Below are positions 33,317 through 44,250 of a DNA stretch of 64,000 nt, piece by piece. This DNA comes from Apoderus coryli (Eukaryota > Arthropoda > Insecta > Coleoptera > Attelabidae), in the NCBI GenBank assembly GCA_911728435.2, contig OU452208.1, positions 6,014,001 through 6,078,000 of the forward strand. The letters run 5' to 3'. The position numbers were made by a program, and so were the translations under genes. Below the pieces are notes generated by a model that saw nothing but the letters and a program-made list of their open reading frames with translations, was not told the origin of the DNA and searched no databases. Each line of letters begins with the position of its first letter. The stretch's first letter is position 1.

Positions 33317-33725
33317 TCCAATAGTATATTACATAACATGTGCTGTAAATGATATTTTACATGCGAGAGACTAGTTTGCCCACGAGCCGCGAAGCGGCGA
33401 GTGAGGCAATAGTCTCGAGCATGGAAAATTATTTACAGCTCGAGTTATGTACTATCCTTTTTACGACTTGGCAGAATCAGAATCCATTTCAGAATTAAAA
33501 TTTAAGCAGAAATACTTAACACAGAAGAAAAGGTAATTATGACATTTAAATATTTGAATTTATTTGACATTTGTGTTTGACATAATTCCATAATAAAAAA
33601 TGAAAATCCCTAAAGTGTTATGTAATATTCATTACGTAACACTTTGGTGATCATTACGTAACACTTATGTAAGATTGAATTTACATGTCACGTTAACAGT
33701 TTTGCAATAGACGGCTTAACAAAAC
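33317..33725. mobile_element. unclassified insert splitting the transposase
   Basis: The transposase frame stops near 33317 and resumes near 33731. The intervening 410 bp contains a GC-rich perfect palindrome (GCCGCGAAGCGGC near 33385) and repeated ATTACGTAACACTT blocks near 33630 and 33655. Clear terminal repeats were not resolved, so its class is unknown. Confidence 0.45.
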
Positions 33726-33730
33726 AGGAG

Positions 33731-34110
33731 TAGAAAAAGTAATTTTCAACACAGATTTACAGTAAACGTGTGGTGCGGCATGATCGATAATAATTTCACC
33801 ACCACCCTTTTCTTTTGGAAAATCGTCTTACAGGGGATCACTACTTAAGTCTTTTAGAAAATTAATTGCAAGGACTACTGCAGGAGATTCCTTTAAACAT
33901 CAGAATTGAACACGACGGAGCGCCTGCCCATTTCGATATTCGGGTAAAGAAAAATTTGGACGAAAGGTTTGCAGGGCGTTGGATTGGTCGCAGTGGTCCT
34001 ATCAGTTGGCCTTCTAGATCGCCAGACCTCAGTCCATTTGATTACAATTTTCGTAAACGATACAGGAAATGTTTGGAAGGTATTTTTGAAAATTTACTCA
34101 ACCAATGATT
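33731..34110 (+). pseudogene. DD41D transposase C-terminal part
   Basis: After the insert, frames encode FTVNVWCGMIDNNFTTTLFF. Then 33866-34108 gives IEHDGAPAHFDIRVKKNLDE (second Asp) and PISWPSRSPDLSPFDYNF (third Asp region). The protein is broken and cannot be made from this locus. Confidence 0.75.
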
Positions 34111-34255
34111 TATTTAAATCAATCTCAATGTTTGATATTTTGGTTTAACAATATTATTATTCTATTTAACGCTGTTACTTTAAAACATGAATATTGGATA
34201 ACATTTGAGTTTTTTCTTATATTTTGATGCATAAATTAGACTCACCCTGTATACA

Positions 34256-35035
34256 ATAAATTCAGCAGAAGATTCTTTGGGTGATTTTTAGGAAAAACTC
34301 CAAAACTTAGATTTTTATTTAATACGAACGTTTCGATAATAATTTCTCATCCTTTTTAAGTGAATACATGAAAACCTAATAAAGATGTTACAAATAAACA
34401 TGTACAGGTATACAAGGTCGGTTATATTGAGGCAAAGTTGTGCAGTTATGAGCCCAACAAGTTCCCGTTTCGAAAGTTGAAAGATTTGTTAGGAAAATAT
34501 TCGGAAAATAACCAAATTTTCCTGACTTCATTTACGAACGAATTTTAAAATAAATTGTACATTCACATTGTCACTGTTTCCGCTCTATCAATGATGTTAA
34601 ACCTTTGTTTGTTTTAGCATCCGACGTTTCATCTTTAAGCGGCCATCATTAACTTTGTTTTTTAAATTGTGTTCCAGAAGTGTTTTGAAAATTGAAAGTT
34701 CTGACATATATTAGTTTAGACGAATAAATAAAATTCCTCGTATATAATTCTCTACTGCCCCGTACTTTATTCTTGGATTAAATATGTTGATTTTTATTCT
34801 TTCTCTCCCCCGACACTAGGACATAAATCCGCCATTGCAGAGGTGGTCGAAAAAAACAAAAAATTCAGAATTAAAACAGCGATTTTGCTAATTTAAGCCT
34901 GTGGATTGAATTAAATTGTCGACTACAATTTTAATTATAATTCCAAAAACTACCCATTAAGAAATAAAACAAACATTTCTACAACTACATTAAATACATA
35001 GAAATAAAAGGTTGACAACATAGTCATGCACTTAC
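34256..35035. other. intron, no feature recognised
   Basis: AT-rich intronic DNA between the nested element and the next exon. No supported features. Confidence 0.3.
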
Positions 35036-35212
35036 CTCGAGTGTGCTTCGCATTATTTCCGGAACTTTTTCCTCTTCCATGCAATTAAACCGCTGAATCG
35101 AATACAATTTAAAACAGCGACCCGCTATACAGCCTTTTCCCGCTTGATTCTCCCTTAATTTCGCCGCGCATTTCGAAATCCAACGATTAGTTATGATGGT
35201 TTTCTCCAGCGT
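35036..35212 (-). CDS. bgcn: YTHDC2/Bgcn-like exon with degenerate helicase motif VI
   Basis: Exon of 177 bp, 59 codons, phase 0 both sides, acceptor TTATCTAG and donor GTAAGT. It encodes TNRWISKCAAKL, then LRENQAGK in the motif VI position (35135-35158), then CIAGRCFKLYS and a helix ending VPEIMRSTLE. The family pattern is WISKA.A.QR.GRAGR...G.C(F/Y)RLY, then (P)E(I/L)xR..L. Flanking residues are well conserved, but the catalytic QRxGRAGR is reduced to LRENQAGK. It lacks the invariant Gly-Arg and the last Arg (the arginine finger), so ATP hydrolysis is unlikely. Not detectable as an ATG-initiated ORF. Confidence 0.93.
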
Positions 35213-36245
35213 CTAGATAAAAGTGAAATGTACAGATTACATTACGTTGGGACAACAATTTTAGGGAAAGACACTTTGTCAAAATAGAGGCAATTTGTAA
35301 TTTGAGTAATTTACATATTACATTGAGGAATTTGTCATTCGAGAGGTCACCCCCATTCTATCATTTTCTAATTAACGTTAGTCCTCGTAAACCTCGGATC
35401 AACTGTTAAAATTATTATGAGATTCTCACATAACTGCCAATATTTTTTTAAGAACGTGAATTTATTACAGGTGAGTGAAAATTGCTCATATTTCGCGTCT
35501 AGGATGTCGGTCGTATACGCTTAATATTAGTCGAAGTATTTATCGTTTACAAGACAAGAAGGAACAACTCCATCCTATCCTATTACCAACACTAGACACG
35601 CCAGAATTCCCTGCCGGGAGGGAACTTTCCAACAAAAAGTCTTGTTACGTTATGAAACAAGCAATTCATTAATTTATCGTTTTGTTGGGCAAGTACCTCA
35701 GCTGAGTCTATGTCCTTCACATAATAATGGCTACACATTGAGTGAGCACATACTCCACGTACGATGCCCAATTTTTTTGCTCTATACATAAGGGAGATTT
35801 TCTCCAAGGTGCATAACCACATTCCTTCAATACATCCACAATATGTGTAATAGGATTGTGACAGATGGTATCCTCCGCATAGAATTGTAGTTTGTTCCGT
35901 ATATGTGCTAATGTGCAATGTATACTGGCGTGGTCCTAGCACAGACCCGTCAGATATCTTTGCATTTACAGAAGCCTACGAAATGGTACCTTTACAAATG
36001 CTTTTTCCAATTCCAAGCAAACAGCACAGAGGGTGTCCAGAAACTAAACTGACAGCCGAAGACAGGAGATCCTAGAGATTATTTCATGCCGATTAGGCGT
36101 TTTATCTGAAAGTGGTTTCCAAAGGAGGAACAGTTCTATAAATGTAGCCCCTTGACATTGATTGTTCAAAATGCTTCACATTCCAACTTATCTAGGATGA
36201 ACCTTAGGTTCTGCATCTCTGTTCCCCACCAGAGATCAATGGAGG
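35213..36245. other. intron, mostly unassigned
   Basis: Includes a minus-strand frame of 116 codons (35592-35942), Cys- and Tyr-rich, that I cannot assign to any family and that looks non-coding. Degraded LINE sequence probably begins near 36000. Confidence 0.3.
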
Positions 36246-36249
36246 GGGG

Positions 36250-37000
36250 ATTTGCAAAGTGCGCACTATTGCTGGTTTACTGATGACTCAAAGACGACGG
36301 AGTTTACGGCAGTAGACCCAAGACAAAAATTTCTCAATGGCTGGGTTCTAACGCTACTGTATTCCAGGCAGAAGTTCTGGCCATTGATCTGTGCTCAGGA
36401 GCTCGAGCAGGAGCACGGTGCGCAAAAGTCGATCAAAATTTTCTCTGATAGCCAAGCGACTATAAAGGCCCTAAGCTCATCAAGATCCACATCAAGAACT
36501 GTGTGGAATTGTCAAAACAGACTCTCTAATATCGGGAGAAACAATAACCTGACTCTGGTCTGGATCCCTGGCCATTCTGGTTTAAATGGGAATGAAATGG
36601 CCGACTCTCTGGCAAGAGAAGAGGCTGAAGGTGAATTCATCGGACCAGAACCCGCAACTGGCATAGCGTTTAGCACTGCCAAATACATACTTAATACCTG
36701 GATGACGACAAAAGTTCAGTTCAGTTCAGGTTTGGTACATTCGAAGGAGTTCAATAACCCATCGAAATCAAGGGCCAGGAAGTTGTTGGATATGAGTTGG
36801 TCTCATCTGCGCTCCCTGGTTGGACTATATACTGGTCACTGTCGGTTGAATCATCTCTCGAGGTTGGGTCTCTTGGAAAATTCCGAGTGTCGATTGGGCC
36901 TCGAGGATGATGAGACGGCGAAACATGTACGGTGTTCTTGCCCAGCGATATGTCACAAAATTTTCGAATGGGAGACGACATTCTGTCCTTAACAGTGTCA
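36250..37000 (+). pseudogene. I/R1-type LINE fossil: RNase H domain
   Basis: Frame 36252-36992 encodes an RNase H domain. FTDDSKT (first Asp) is near the start, SIKIFSDSQATIKAL (second Asp) follows, then LTLVWIPGHSGLNGNEMADS (His and Asp). After it comes a tail with HCRLNHLSRLGL and CRLGLEDDETAKHVRCSC, the Cys/His motif seen at the end of such LINEs. The glutamate-containing segment is frameshifted. Sense remnants upstream are too broken to define. Confidence 0.75.
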
Positions 37001-38019
37001 CTGCTTTGCATCAGAGGTTGATCAGTAGTACCTAAGAACCCCGACACTGGAAAACCTGCTAATTAAGAAAATAATACGAGGAAATTTTTGAGGAGATAAA
37101 TTGTATCCATTTAACTCTCAAAAAATCAAAGCATTGCATGAAGTGCATTTCCCAGCTCGTGTTCAATTTTCCATTTGTATGCATAACCAAAAAAATTACA
37201 CACTGTTCATTTGATTCAATAAATTCATTGTTACGATCTGAATTTTTATACATCACTTGAAGTTCTAGATCAGGAACAAATTTGTAATAAAGTTTTATAA
37301 GTTTTTTATGGTCCTCGGATACAGGAATTGAAAGCACTCGACGTAGAAATCGCTCATTACAACAGTCAATTTCCTGTTGAGATATTGCTGGAAGGAGATG
37401 TAATTGGATCTTTATACAGGGTGAGTCACGAGGAACTGTACATACTTCTACCATAAGTAGAGACACGTTAGGGAATTATCAAATGACCATTAAAAAATGT
37501 CTCCTTGTTTTGATTATTAATATACAGGGTGAATTATGGATCTTCACCAAAACAATGTTTCGTCATATCTTTTCAATCATTAAGTCGATTTATCTCATTT
37601 TTGTATAAAAGTGTGTATTGGTGTCTGGCAACTAACTGAGATATTCAGAATTGAGATTGAATCCAAGTCCGTCTTCGAGAAAATTTGTGGGACTGCTTCA
37701 TATTCAACACTGTATATGATTTTTCAAAAATCTGATATAATTTTTTCAGAGGGTATAAATAGACAGTTAGACCTGGGTATTTGAATTTTTTGTTACACTC
37801 ACCTCATATTTCCAATTAAAGATTCATTTTAGAGCCAAATTGAAAATTGGCAATAATTAAATATCTTACTGTATAATAATGTTTAGTTATTAAAAAGAAA
37901 TCTTCAAAATAAACAGAAACGACACACACTGTGCTCCAGTATGGTAAATACCATAATTTGAATTGATTTACAGGGCCGGATTTAAAAATCTGGCATATCT
38001 GGTTCATCCCAATAATTCA

Positions 38020-38641
38020 CCCTGTATATAACTTTTTCCACCAGTAATAGACAGAAAACAGATAAAAAATGTTTGTAATAACCTAGTTTTCTTATTTGTT
38101 TGACGAAAACTCATGTGTCTAATTATTTTAATCGGAATGAAATGAACAATCCAGGGAAATGTTTATTCATAAATTAAGAAATAAAATGAAAAACAATAAC
38201 CAAATAATAAAACAGTTTTAGCAATGTATAACAAAGTAAAAAACAATTTAATAAACATTACGATTATAAAAGATGTTTAAAATGAAATCCATCTGCCTCA
38301 ATACACTTTTCTTGCCGAATGTTTAAATGTGTAATGGACTTTCTGATTGTCAGTGGGTCATTTCTGATAATATTGCAACAGTGAATAATTTTGTTAATGA
38401 GCTGTTGTGTTTTATAATTGTACTGTTTATTAAATTGTTTTTGACTTTTTTTCACATTGTTAAAACTGTTTTATTGTTTGGTTGTTTTTTATTTTATTTC
38501 TTAATTTATGAATAAACATTTCCCTGGCTTGTTCATTTCATTCCGATTAAAATAATTAGACACATGGGTTTTCCTCAAACAAATAAGAAAACTAGGTTAT
38601 TACAAACATTTTTAATCTGTTTTCTCTCTATTACGGGTGGA
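38020..38641. mobile_element. internally deleted DD41D-type element
   Basis: Arms of about 220 bp (38037-38256 and 38420-38641) are inverted repeats sharing TTTGTAATAACCTAGTTTTC. The interior minus-strand frame 38264-38455 encodes only the C-terminal end of a transposase (INKIIHCCNIIRNDPLTIRK, then EKCIEADGFHFKHLL). It is inserted at or next to the TGGTAAATACCA end of the left arm of the larger element. Confidence 0.72.
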
Positions 38642-39054
38642 ATGGTATTTACCACAGATCTAGAAAAGGGGGGATAAAACTGTTTACATTTCCAAGCGAT
38701 CAAACATCATTATTTGCAGATATCGATAATGCCAAACTTCCGCTGTGATTCCTGCATTGTTTTAAAATACACTATTTTGATACGACATTTTTTACCGTTT
38801 TAAAGCAAAATATAACTTAGGTGATGGTATTAATTTTTGTGTATAATAAAACGATATACCCAAGATATTTTTTAGTTACTTTTTTTATGAATTTTAACAT
38901 ATTCAAGACATATTTCACCAAATCATAATTTATTATTTTATGAAATAATCCATTCTAAGAGGAGCGATGATTAATAGAAATTAAACGACGTCTGCTCCAC
39001 AAAACAAATATATTTATATTTTAAAAAACTTCAAGGCACATCGCCCAAGTCAGT

Positions 39055-39095
39055 CAGACATGTTTCGAGAAGAAACTTCTCATCATCAGTGACAA
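39055..39095 (-). ncRNA. hammerhead-like motif
   Basis: On the minus strand: CTGATGAT, a GAGAA/TTCTC stem of 5 bp with a 5-nt loop, then GAAACATGTC. The core fits CUGANGA...GAAA of hammerhead ribozymes, apart from an extra T before stem II. Similar motifs occur at 13625, 13895 and 58775. Confidence 0.35.
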
Positions 39096-39660
39096 TCAAG
39101 TACAAGGTTTCATTCTTCTTAATATAACATATTCTAAAAATAAGAAATAAGTAATTTTATAATGTGTACAACAGTTTGAACAAAGATGTTTCTCACCATT
39201 TTGTGAAAAAAGGGGGTTATGTGGACATTTTATATAAGTAACATAAACTCAATGCACTGCATTATATGAAAAGTAAAATAAAACTTTGGAATTTAACATA
39301 AACTTAAAATAATAACTTATTATTAATGGCATAATGCCTTTATTTATATTGAAAGTGTTTCTTTTTGTTTATCATTATTGATTTTCAAGAAATTTTAAGA
39401 AATTTTTAAGTTGTTTTCAACATTTTAGCAACTAATGGTAAATTCATAATTTATTTATGAAGTCCACGTGGCAACTCTGTAAAGCAGAGCAACTGAATAG
39501 TACTCGAAGAATTTACGATTTCATTCATTCTTGTAATCAGCCGGTAGTTTGAGCTCTGTTGCCAAATATCCTTTGTGTTCGTTTTTATTTGCTTTTGGTT
39601 GGCGATTTTGAGGAATTTGGAGTGTTTTTTGTGCAAAAACTATAAAAAAACAATTAACAA

Positions 39661-40580
39661 TGGTGCGTCAGTGTATAATTTATAAAAATAATGAAAATTC
39701 CAACCCAAATTTGATATTTCGGAGGTAAGTAAGGTTACGACTTGTTATTGTTTATCAGTGGTGTAGTTTGCTTGCTCTACAAATTAAAAATAAATTGCTG
39801 TAAATAAATAGCTAATGTAATTGTTGATTTTTGTGATGTTATAGAGATGCTAGGTTCATCTTACAGTATTTAAATCAAGGTTTAATTATAAACTAAGATT
39901 GCACTTCGCTAGATAACTAAATATATTAATACTGAATAGGTAGGTTCCAAAAGAATTAAATAATTTCATATTCTAGGTTTCCAGTAAATTCGGAAAGACG
40001 CTAAAGGTGGCTACAGCTTTTGGGTCTGGAAAATCAATATGTCCCCAAGTATGCACAAATATGCTCAAACCATTTTGATGTGAGAGACATTAAGGTAACT
40101 GAGATTACTGGTCGAAAGCAAATTCGAATTTAAGGTATAATGTTCAATAATATTGTAATAAACATATGGTGTATCTAGATTCTAGATCTGTGGTATTTAC
40201 TATTGTATTTATATTTATTTTCAGCTCAGATTCAACTGTAGCCGCATCCTCTCCAAGCAAACCTAGTAGGTAAGTAGATATTGAATATTTAGAGCATCAG
40301 ATGTTGATCAAGCAAGGACCTATGTGATCCACAAACTGTAGCAATGCGATCTTATTAAAATTAACTTCCTGGCTTATCCATAGATAAGATATTTACAATC
40401 TATAGTTTGTAAATATAGCTACTAAATTAGAATGGTACCACTCACTGAAATACTAAGCTAAAACATTTTATTTTTTAGAACTTCAGATGTTCATGAAGCA
40501 GGGATCTGTAATCCCGAAACTTTAGAAATGCTAGTTGCTGAGGAAGCAGTTGCTGGCCTCTCGAGTGGCCCATCTAATTT
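39661..40580 (+). pseudogene. THAP-domain gene fragment with an in-frame stop
   Basis: Exon 1 (39661 to about 39725, donor GTAAGT) encodes MVRQCIIYKNNENSNP and IFRR, the C2CH zinc-finger start of a THAP domain. Exon 2 (from about 39977, acceptor TTCTAG) continues FPVNSERR, a TAA stop, RWLQLLGLENQYVPKYAQIC then SNHF. Normal THAP sequence has a Lys or Gln where the stop is, so one base change has broken it. Two more exon-like stretches follow: about 40229-40270 (SDSTVAASSPSKPSR) and 40479-40580 (SDVHEAGICNPETLEMLVAE). The gene lies inside the inverted-repeat element, as in P-like transposons, which carry THAP domains. No transposase core was found. Confidence 0.7.
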
Positions 40581-41715
40581 GTAAGTATATAGCTTTAAAT
40601 TACAACATATAACTAAGATTGTGTAATTATGTGCTCTAAATATAATGTTATCAACGATTTATATTTTCTAATAATAAATTTTTCTTGTTAATTTTTTATT
40701 GTATTACATTTATGTATCACATTAAACATTACATTTGGAAATTATTTTTGGGGCACCAAGTATTTGGGTACACACTGTATAATAAACTAGTTTCCCAGAT
40801 AACATATAGTGGTTCTACCTATCTCCTATCTAATCCTATAACCATCATAGTCTAAAGTTATTTAGAATTAGATACGGTAATAATAATAATAATAAGATAA
40901 AATATATTTTTATCATAAACCAAAAAAAAAATAACGTTATTTTAAAAACCTACAATTTATCATTGATTTATATCACTTTAGTGAACATCAACCGCCTAAT
41001 TAAAGTATAAAGAATGCTTTTAAAACCGTACGCCACTGGTACATAAAACAAAATCGAATCGACGAACCAGGTACAACGTTGCCATTTTGTCTATCTGTCC
41101 TTTTCTATCTTATATATCAACTGCCAACGTATGTCTGATTGTAAACAAATGTGAATTATGAATGATATTTCAGATAATGTTATATCTCTCGAGTTTCTAG
41201 ATCTGTGGTATTTACCATACTGGAGCACAGTGTGTGTCGTTTCTGTTTATTTTGAAGATTTCTGTTTAATAACTAAACATTATTATACAGTAAGATATTT
41301 CATTATAATTTTCAATTTGACTCTAAACTGAATCTTTAATTGGAAATGTGAGGTGAGTGTAACAAAAAATTCAAATACCCAGGTCTAACTGTCATTTATG
41401 CCCTCTGAAAAAATTATATCAGATTTTTGAAAAATCATATACAGGGTGAAGTGTTGAATATGAAGCAGATCCATAAATTTTCTCGAAGACAGACCTGGAT
41501 TTTTTCAATTCCGAATATGTCAGTTAGTTGCCAGACACCAATACACACTTTTATAAAAAAAATGAGATAAATCGACTTAATCATTGAAAAGATATGATGA
41601 AAAATTGTTTTGGTGAAGATCCATAATTCACCCTGTATATTAATAATCAAAACAAGGAGACATTTTTTAATGGTCATTTGATAATCCCCTAACGTGCCTC
41701 TACTTATGGTAGAAG

Positions 41716-43155
41716 CACAGCATTAATAAGTACAGCAGTCCGACTCCAGGTTGGCACTTTGAAATAAACTGTGACGTATGACGCCGCCATTTTGGGTTAC
41801 AAGTCAGGTCCTGACTAAGAATAATTAGAGTTTTCGGTTTCTAACCACAGTACTGTATTTTCATTTTCGTAAAAATATTTAAGTACATAAGTAACAGTAT
41901 CACTGTCAATTTTAGAAATATTTGTGGTGTGTCATTGTGAGTGAAAACAGCCTTGAGTGGAGTTAAATGTTGACATGATTGGGTGATTTTTAATAATAAT
42001 AATAATAATAATAAACACAACAATAATACAGACTTTATTAGTAAAAAAGACATTTTTATAAAAGTTGAAGCAGTGCTTCCTAACTTAACATAAACGTAAC
42101 TTATATTTTAGCTTAAACCTATCTGAAAATAGTTTTACATCGCTGGCCAAATTAAGTAGGTAGCTTATGTTTACAAATTAATTTGTTCTATTACGTGTCA
42201 GACAACGCTCTTAAACGAAAACCCCTGTAAACTTTTTATATTCTCCGGTAGACTGTAATATTTTGAAACTGTATAGGAAAATTACCGCTCACAGATTGAT
42301 GATGAGTGTAGCGGTGGCGTAATGACAGTTTTATGAGGAATATTCACATCATACACCGATCCCCGGAACTTCAATCTTTCATATAAGTATTCCGCCTATT
42401 TCCATGTGATGATTGTTATTAATCAAAATTAGTGAATGAAAATCCGACGTACCTATTTTCATTCTTAACCAGCCGATTTCCTTAATCTTATTGCTAGCCT
42501 CTTTCACCCCTACGAATTCCACATACAAGCCGTGTGCCTGAATTCTGCGCAACTGAATCTTGTTCTCAGGAATTTTAGTCAAACAAGGGCCATATATATA
42601 TTGTCAATAATATAACCCCTAGCTGATTGCGTTATCATGCTATCTCGCAACGAGACAATTTGTGTTTATGTTTTACTTTCATTTAGTTTAAAAACATATT
42701 AGATACTGCCATTTCGTAATATAAATTTTACGGTTATACAAATAGTTGTTATAAACGTAAAATTATCTAGTATTCATCTTTATTTTTACTTATTATTCAC
42801 CTAACAGGATCTGTGGGCAAGCGAAAAAAATGTTTAGAGCAAGTGTACCGCTTATTGGGACAACATTTTGCAGCACACATGTCCTCCCTGATTGTTCATT
42901 GTATTAATCATAAGATACTTTAATAAAAATAAAATCCTTTTAATTCTCACCAAAAACACAGCATTAGATTACAAACACAATATTTATCTCGTACACGCCG
43001 ACAATGAACTATATATTGAACAAAGGAGTGAACGGTTTCTATCTACGTCAATGCGATTATTGTGACGTTTTAACCCATAATGGCGGCATGCGCGACGATA
43101 TGCGCAGGACGGCTCGCAAGCGGAAAGTCAGAATACTGTATTATTTATTATACTG
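41716..43155. mobile_element. 1.4-kb TIR element with 9-bp target-site duplication
   Basis: Inserted into the right arm of the larger element, duplicating TGGTAGAAG (41707-41715 and 43156-43164). Its ends are imperfect inverted repeats of about 85 bp. The left starts CACAGCATTAATAAGTACAG and the right, on the complement, CAGTATAATAAATAATACAG. Both have a GCCGCCATT(T/A)TGGGTTA block near 41790 and 43080. The interior has one exon-like minus-strand frame of unknown function (42379-42582, near a GTACGT donor). A 9-bp duplication suits Mutator-like or Merlin-like elements better than Tc1/mariner. Confidence 0.75.
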
Positions 43156-43269
43156 TGGTAGAAGTATGTACAGTTCCTCGTGACTCACCTTGTATACAGG
43201 AAAATGACATATTATGTTAAATGTGGACTCCTTGCTAATGAGATTAATGTTGGTTAGACAATTGAAGGC

Positions 43270-43450
43270 ATAAGATAAGATAATTGAATATAATAATAAT
43301 AAATCGTCTTTATTTGGAGGAAATTTACAAACAAGGCGAAGTTTAGCAATATGCTACTCCAAGCACTTAACCTAATTTGCAAATTACACAGATATGACAA
43401 TTCACTTCTACACTACTTAGCTCGTATATTACAAGGAATTTCGATTCCTC
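43270..43450 (-). repeat. LINE or SINE 3' end
   Basis: On the complement, sequence ending CCAAATAAAGACGATTTATT followed by (ATT)n looks like the 3' end of a short 5'-truncated retroelement. No coding sequence. Confidence 0.45.
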
Positions 43451-43579
43451 AAATATCATTGGGAGTTATATGCGTCCAAACATAATATACTTTCAGTAAA
43501 TATAAGTTAGTACCACAAAACATTTAGGTATTTAATATCCTGATATTATTTCTATAGAAATAAAAAATAATCAACTCAC

Positions 43580-43827
43580 CGGATTGTACGTTTTCATTCG
43601 ACGTCTGCCTGTGTCTATGACATACGCGACATTTTCCAATGTTATATACGTCTCTGCCACATCTGTTGTGAGTATAATTTTGCGTAGGACCGTTTGTTTT
43701 TTCAATTCATTAATCTGCGTTTTATTAATTACATTCTCATGCAGAATGCCAATTATGAAATCATTGGCATTTAGAAGCGTGGATTTACTGACAATCTGAT
43801 CGTAAAAGGTTATTATTTCATCGGTTC
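43580..43827 (-). CDS. bgcn: YTHDC2/Bgcn-like exon: helicase C domain, motif V
   Basis: Exon of 248 bp (phase 1 in, phase 0 out), acceptor TTGTCTTTAG and donor GTGAGT. It encodes TDEIITFYDQIVSK, then IGILHENV (motif IV-like), KKQTVLRKIILTTDVAETYI then TLENVAYVIDTGRRRM. This is RecA lobe 2, where the family reads PGYDEI..., LHS..., G.RK(I/V)ILSTNIAETSIT..D(V)V(F/Y)VID(S/T)G. Motif V is TDVAETYIT (43640-43666) instead of TNIAETSIT: the AET core is kept, the Asn and Ser are not. The join with the 52880 exon (PG + TDEI) is seamless. Confidence 0.94.
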
Positions 43828-44035
43828 CTAAAGACAAAGAAAATGTTTTTATAATACTACGAATGCAGAGTGACAGTTAAATAACGAGGCTTCATTAACA
43901 ACTTTTATGTTTAGGAACAAAATAAAATTTTTAAATAGGCGAATATGGACAATGAAACATTATTTCAACATTTTTCTTCTTCAGTCAAGTGTTTGACGTC
44001 ATTTTTTAATCATCAGTGTCCTATCGCTTAAATAA
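43828..44035. other. intron, no feature recognised
   Basis: Short stretch upstream of the motif V exon. Nothing supported. Confidence 0.3.
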
Positions 44036-44039
44036 CTGT

Positions 44040-44250
44040 CAGTGATAGCTTGGTGTCCCCCTGACCTCCAACTCGTCCATGATAGGTCTTCCCCGCCGCT
44101 AATATCTGTCAACCCATGCCTAAGTCTGATTGCACTGAAATAGACTGAGGCTCTGCTAATTTAAACAAAATCTTGTGTAGATGTGAAGCCAGTCATCTAG
44201 CCCGCTATGGCATAAAATTATGTCTGATAGATAAAACACCCTGTATAAAA
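44040..44250. repeat. degraded MITE related to 7571-7736
   Basis: Shares with the MITE at 7571-7736 the sequence around ACAAAATCTTGTGTAGATGT and a CCCGCTATGGCATAAAATTA end. It is followed by a CACCCTGTATA terminus at 44241. Confidence 0.5.

Larger units (their letters stand above)
31207..34255 (+). mobile_element. DD41D-type element with several nested insertions
   Basis: Outer ends (31207-31310 and 34175-34255) are inverted repeats of about 85 bp sharing TATACA(G/A)(A/G)GTGAGTC and ATGCATCAAAATA. The plus-strand transposase is split by a LINE piece, a SINE, a small inverted-repeat element and one more insert. Order: LINE 31366-31982, SINE 32013-32302, transposase N-part 32400-32700, MITE 32706-33130, transposase core 33196-33316, insert 33317-33725, transposase C-part 33731-34110. 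Confidence 0.75.
37413..43196. mobile_element. 5.8-kb inverted-repeat element carrying THAP sequence
   Basis: The left arm (37413-37953) and right arm (41206-41716, continued at 43156-43196) are about 540-bp inverted repeats starting TATACAGGGTGAGTCACGAG. A second TACAGGGTGAAT lies about 108 bp inside. The right arm is interrupted by the insert at 41716-43155. Between the arms are a smaller palindromic element (38020-38641) and a THAP-domain gene fragment (39661-40580). Confidence 0.8.

Noticed and set aside
35592..35942. Cys-rich 116-codon protein
   Set aside because: Composition and lack of motifs suggest a chance frame; other frames look equally plausible.
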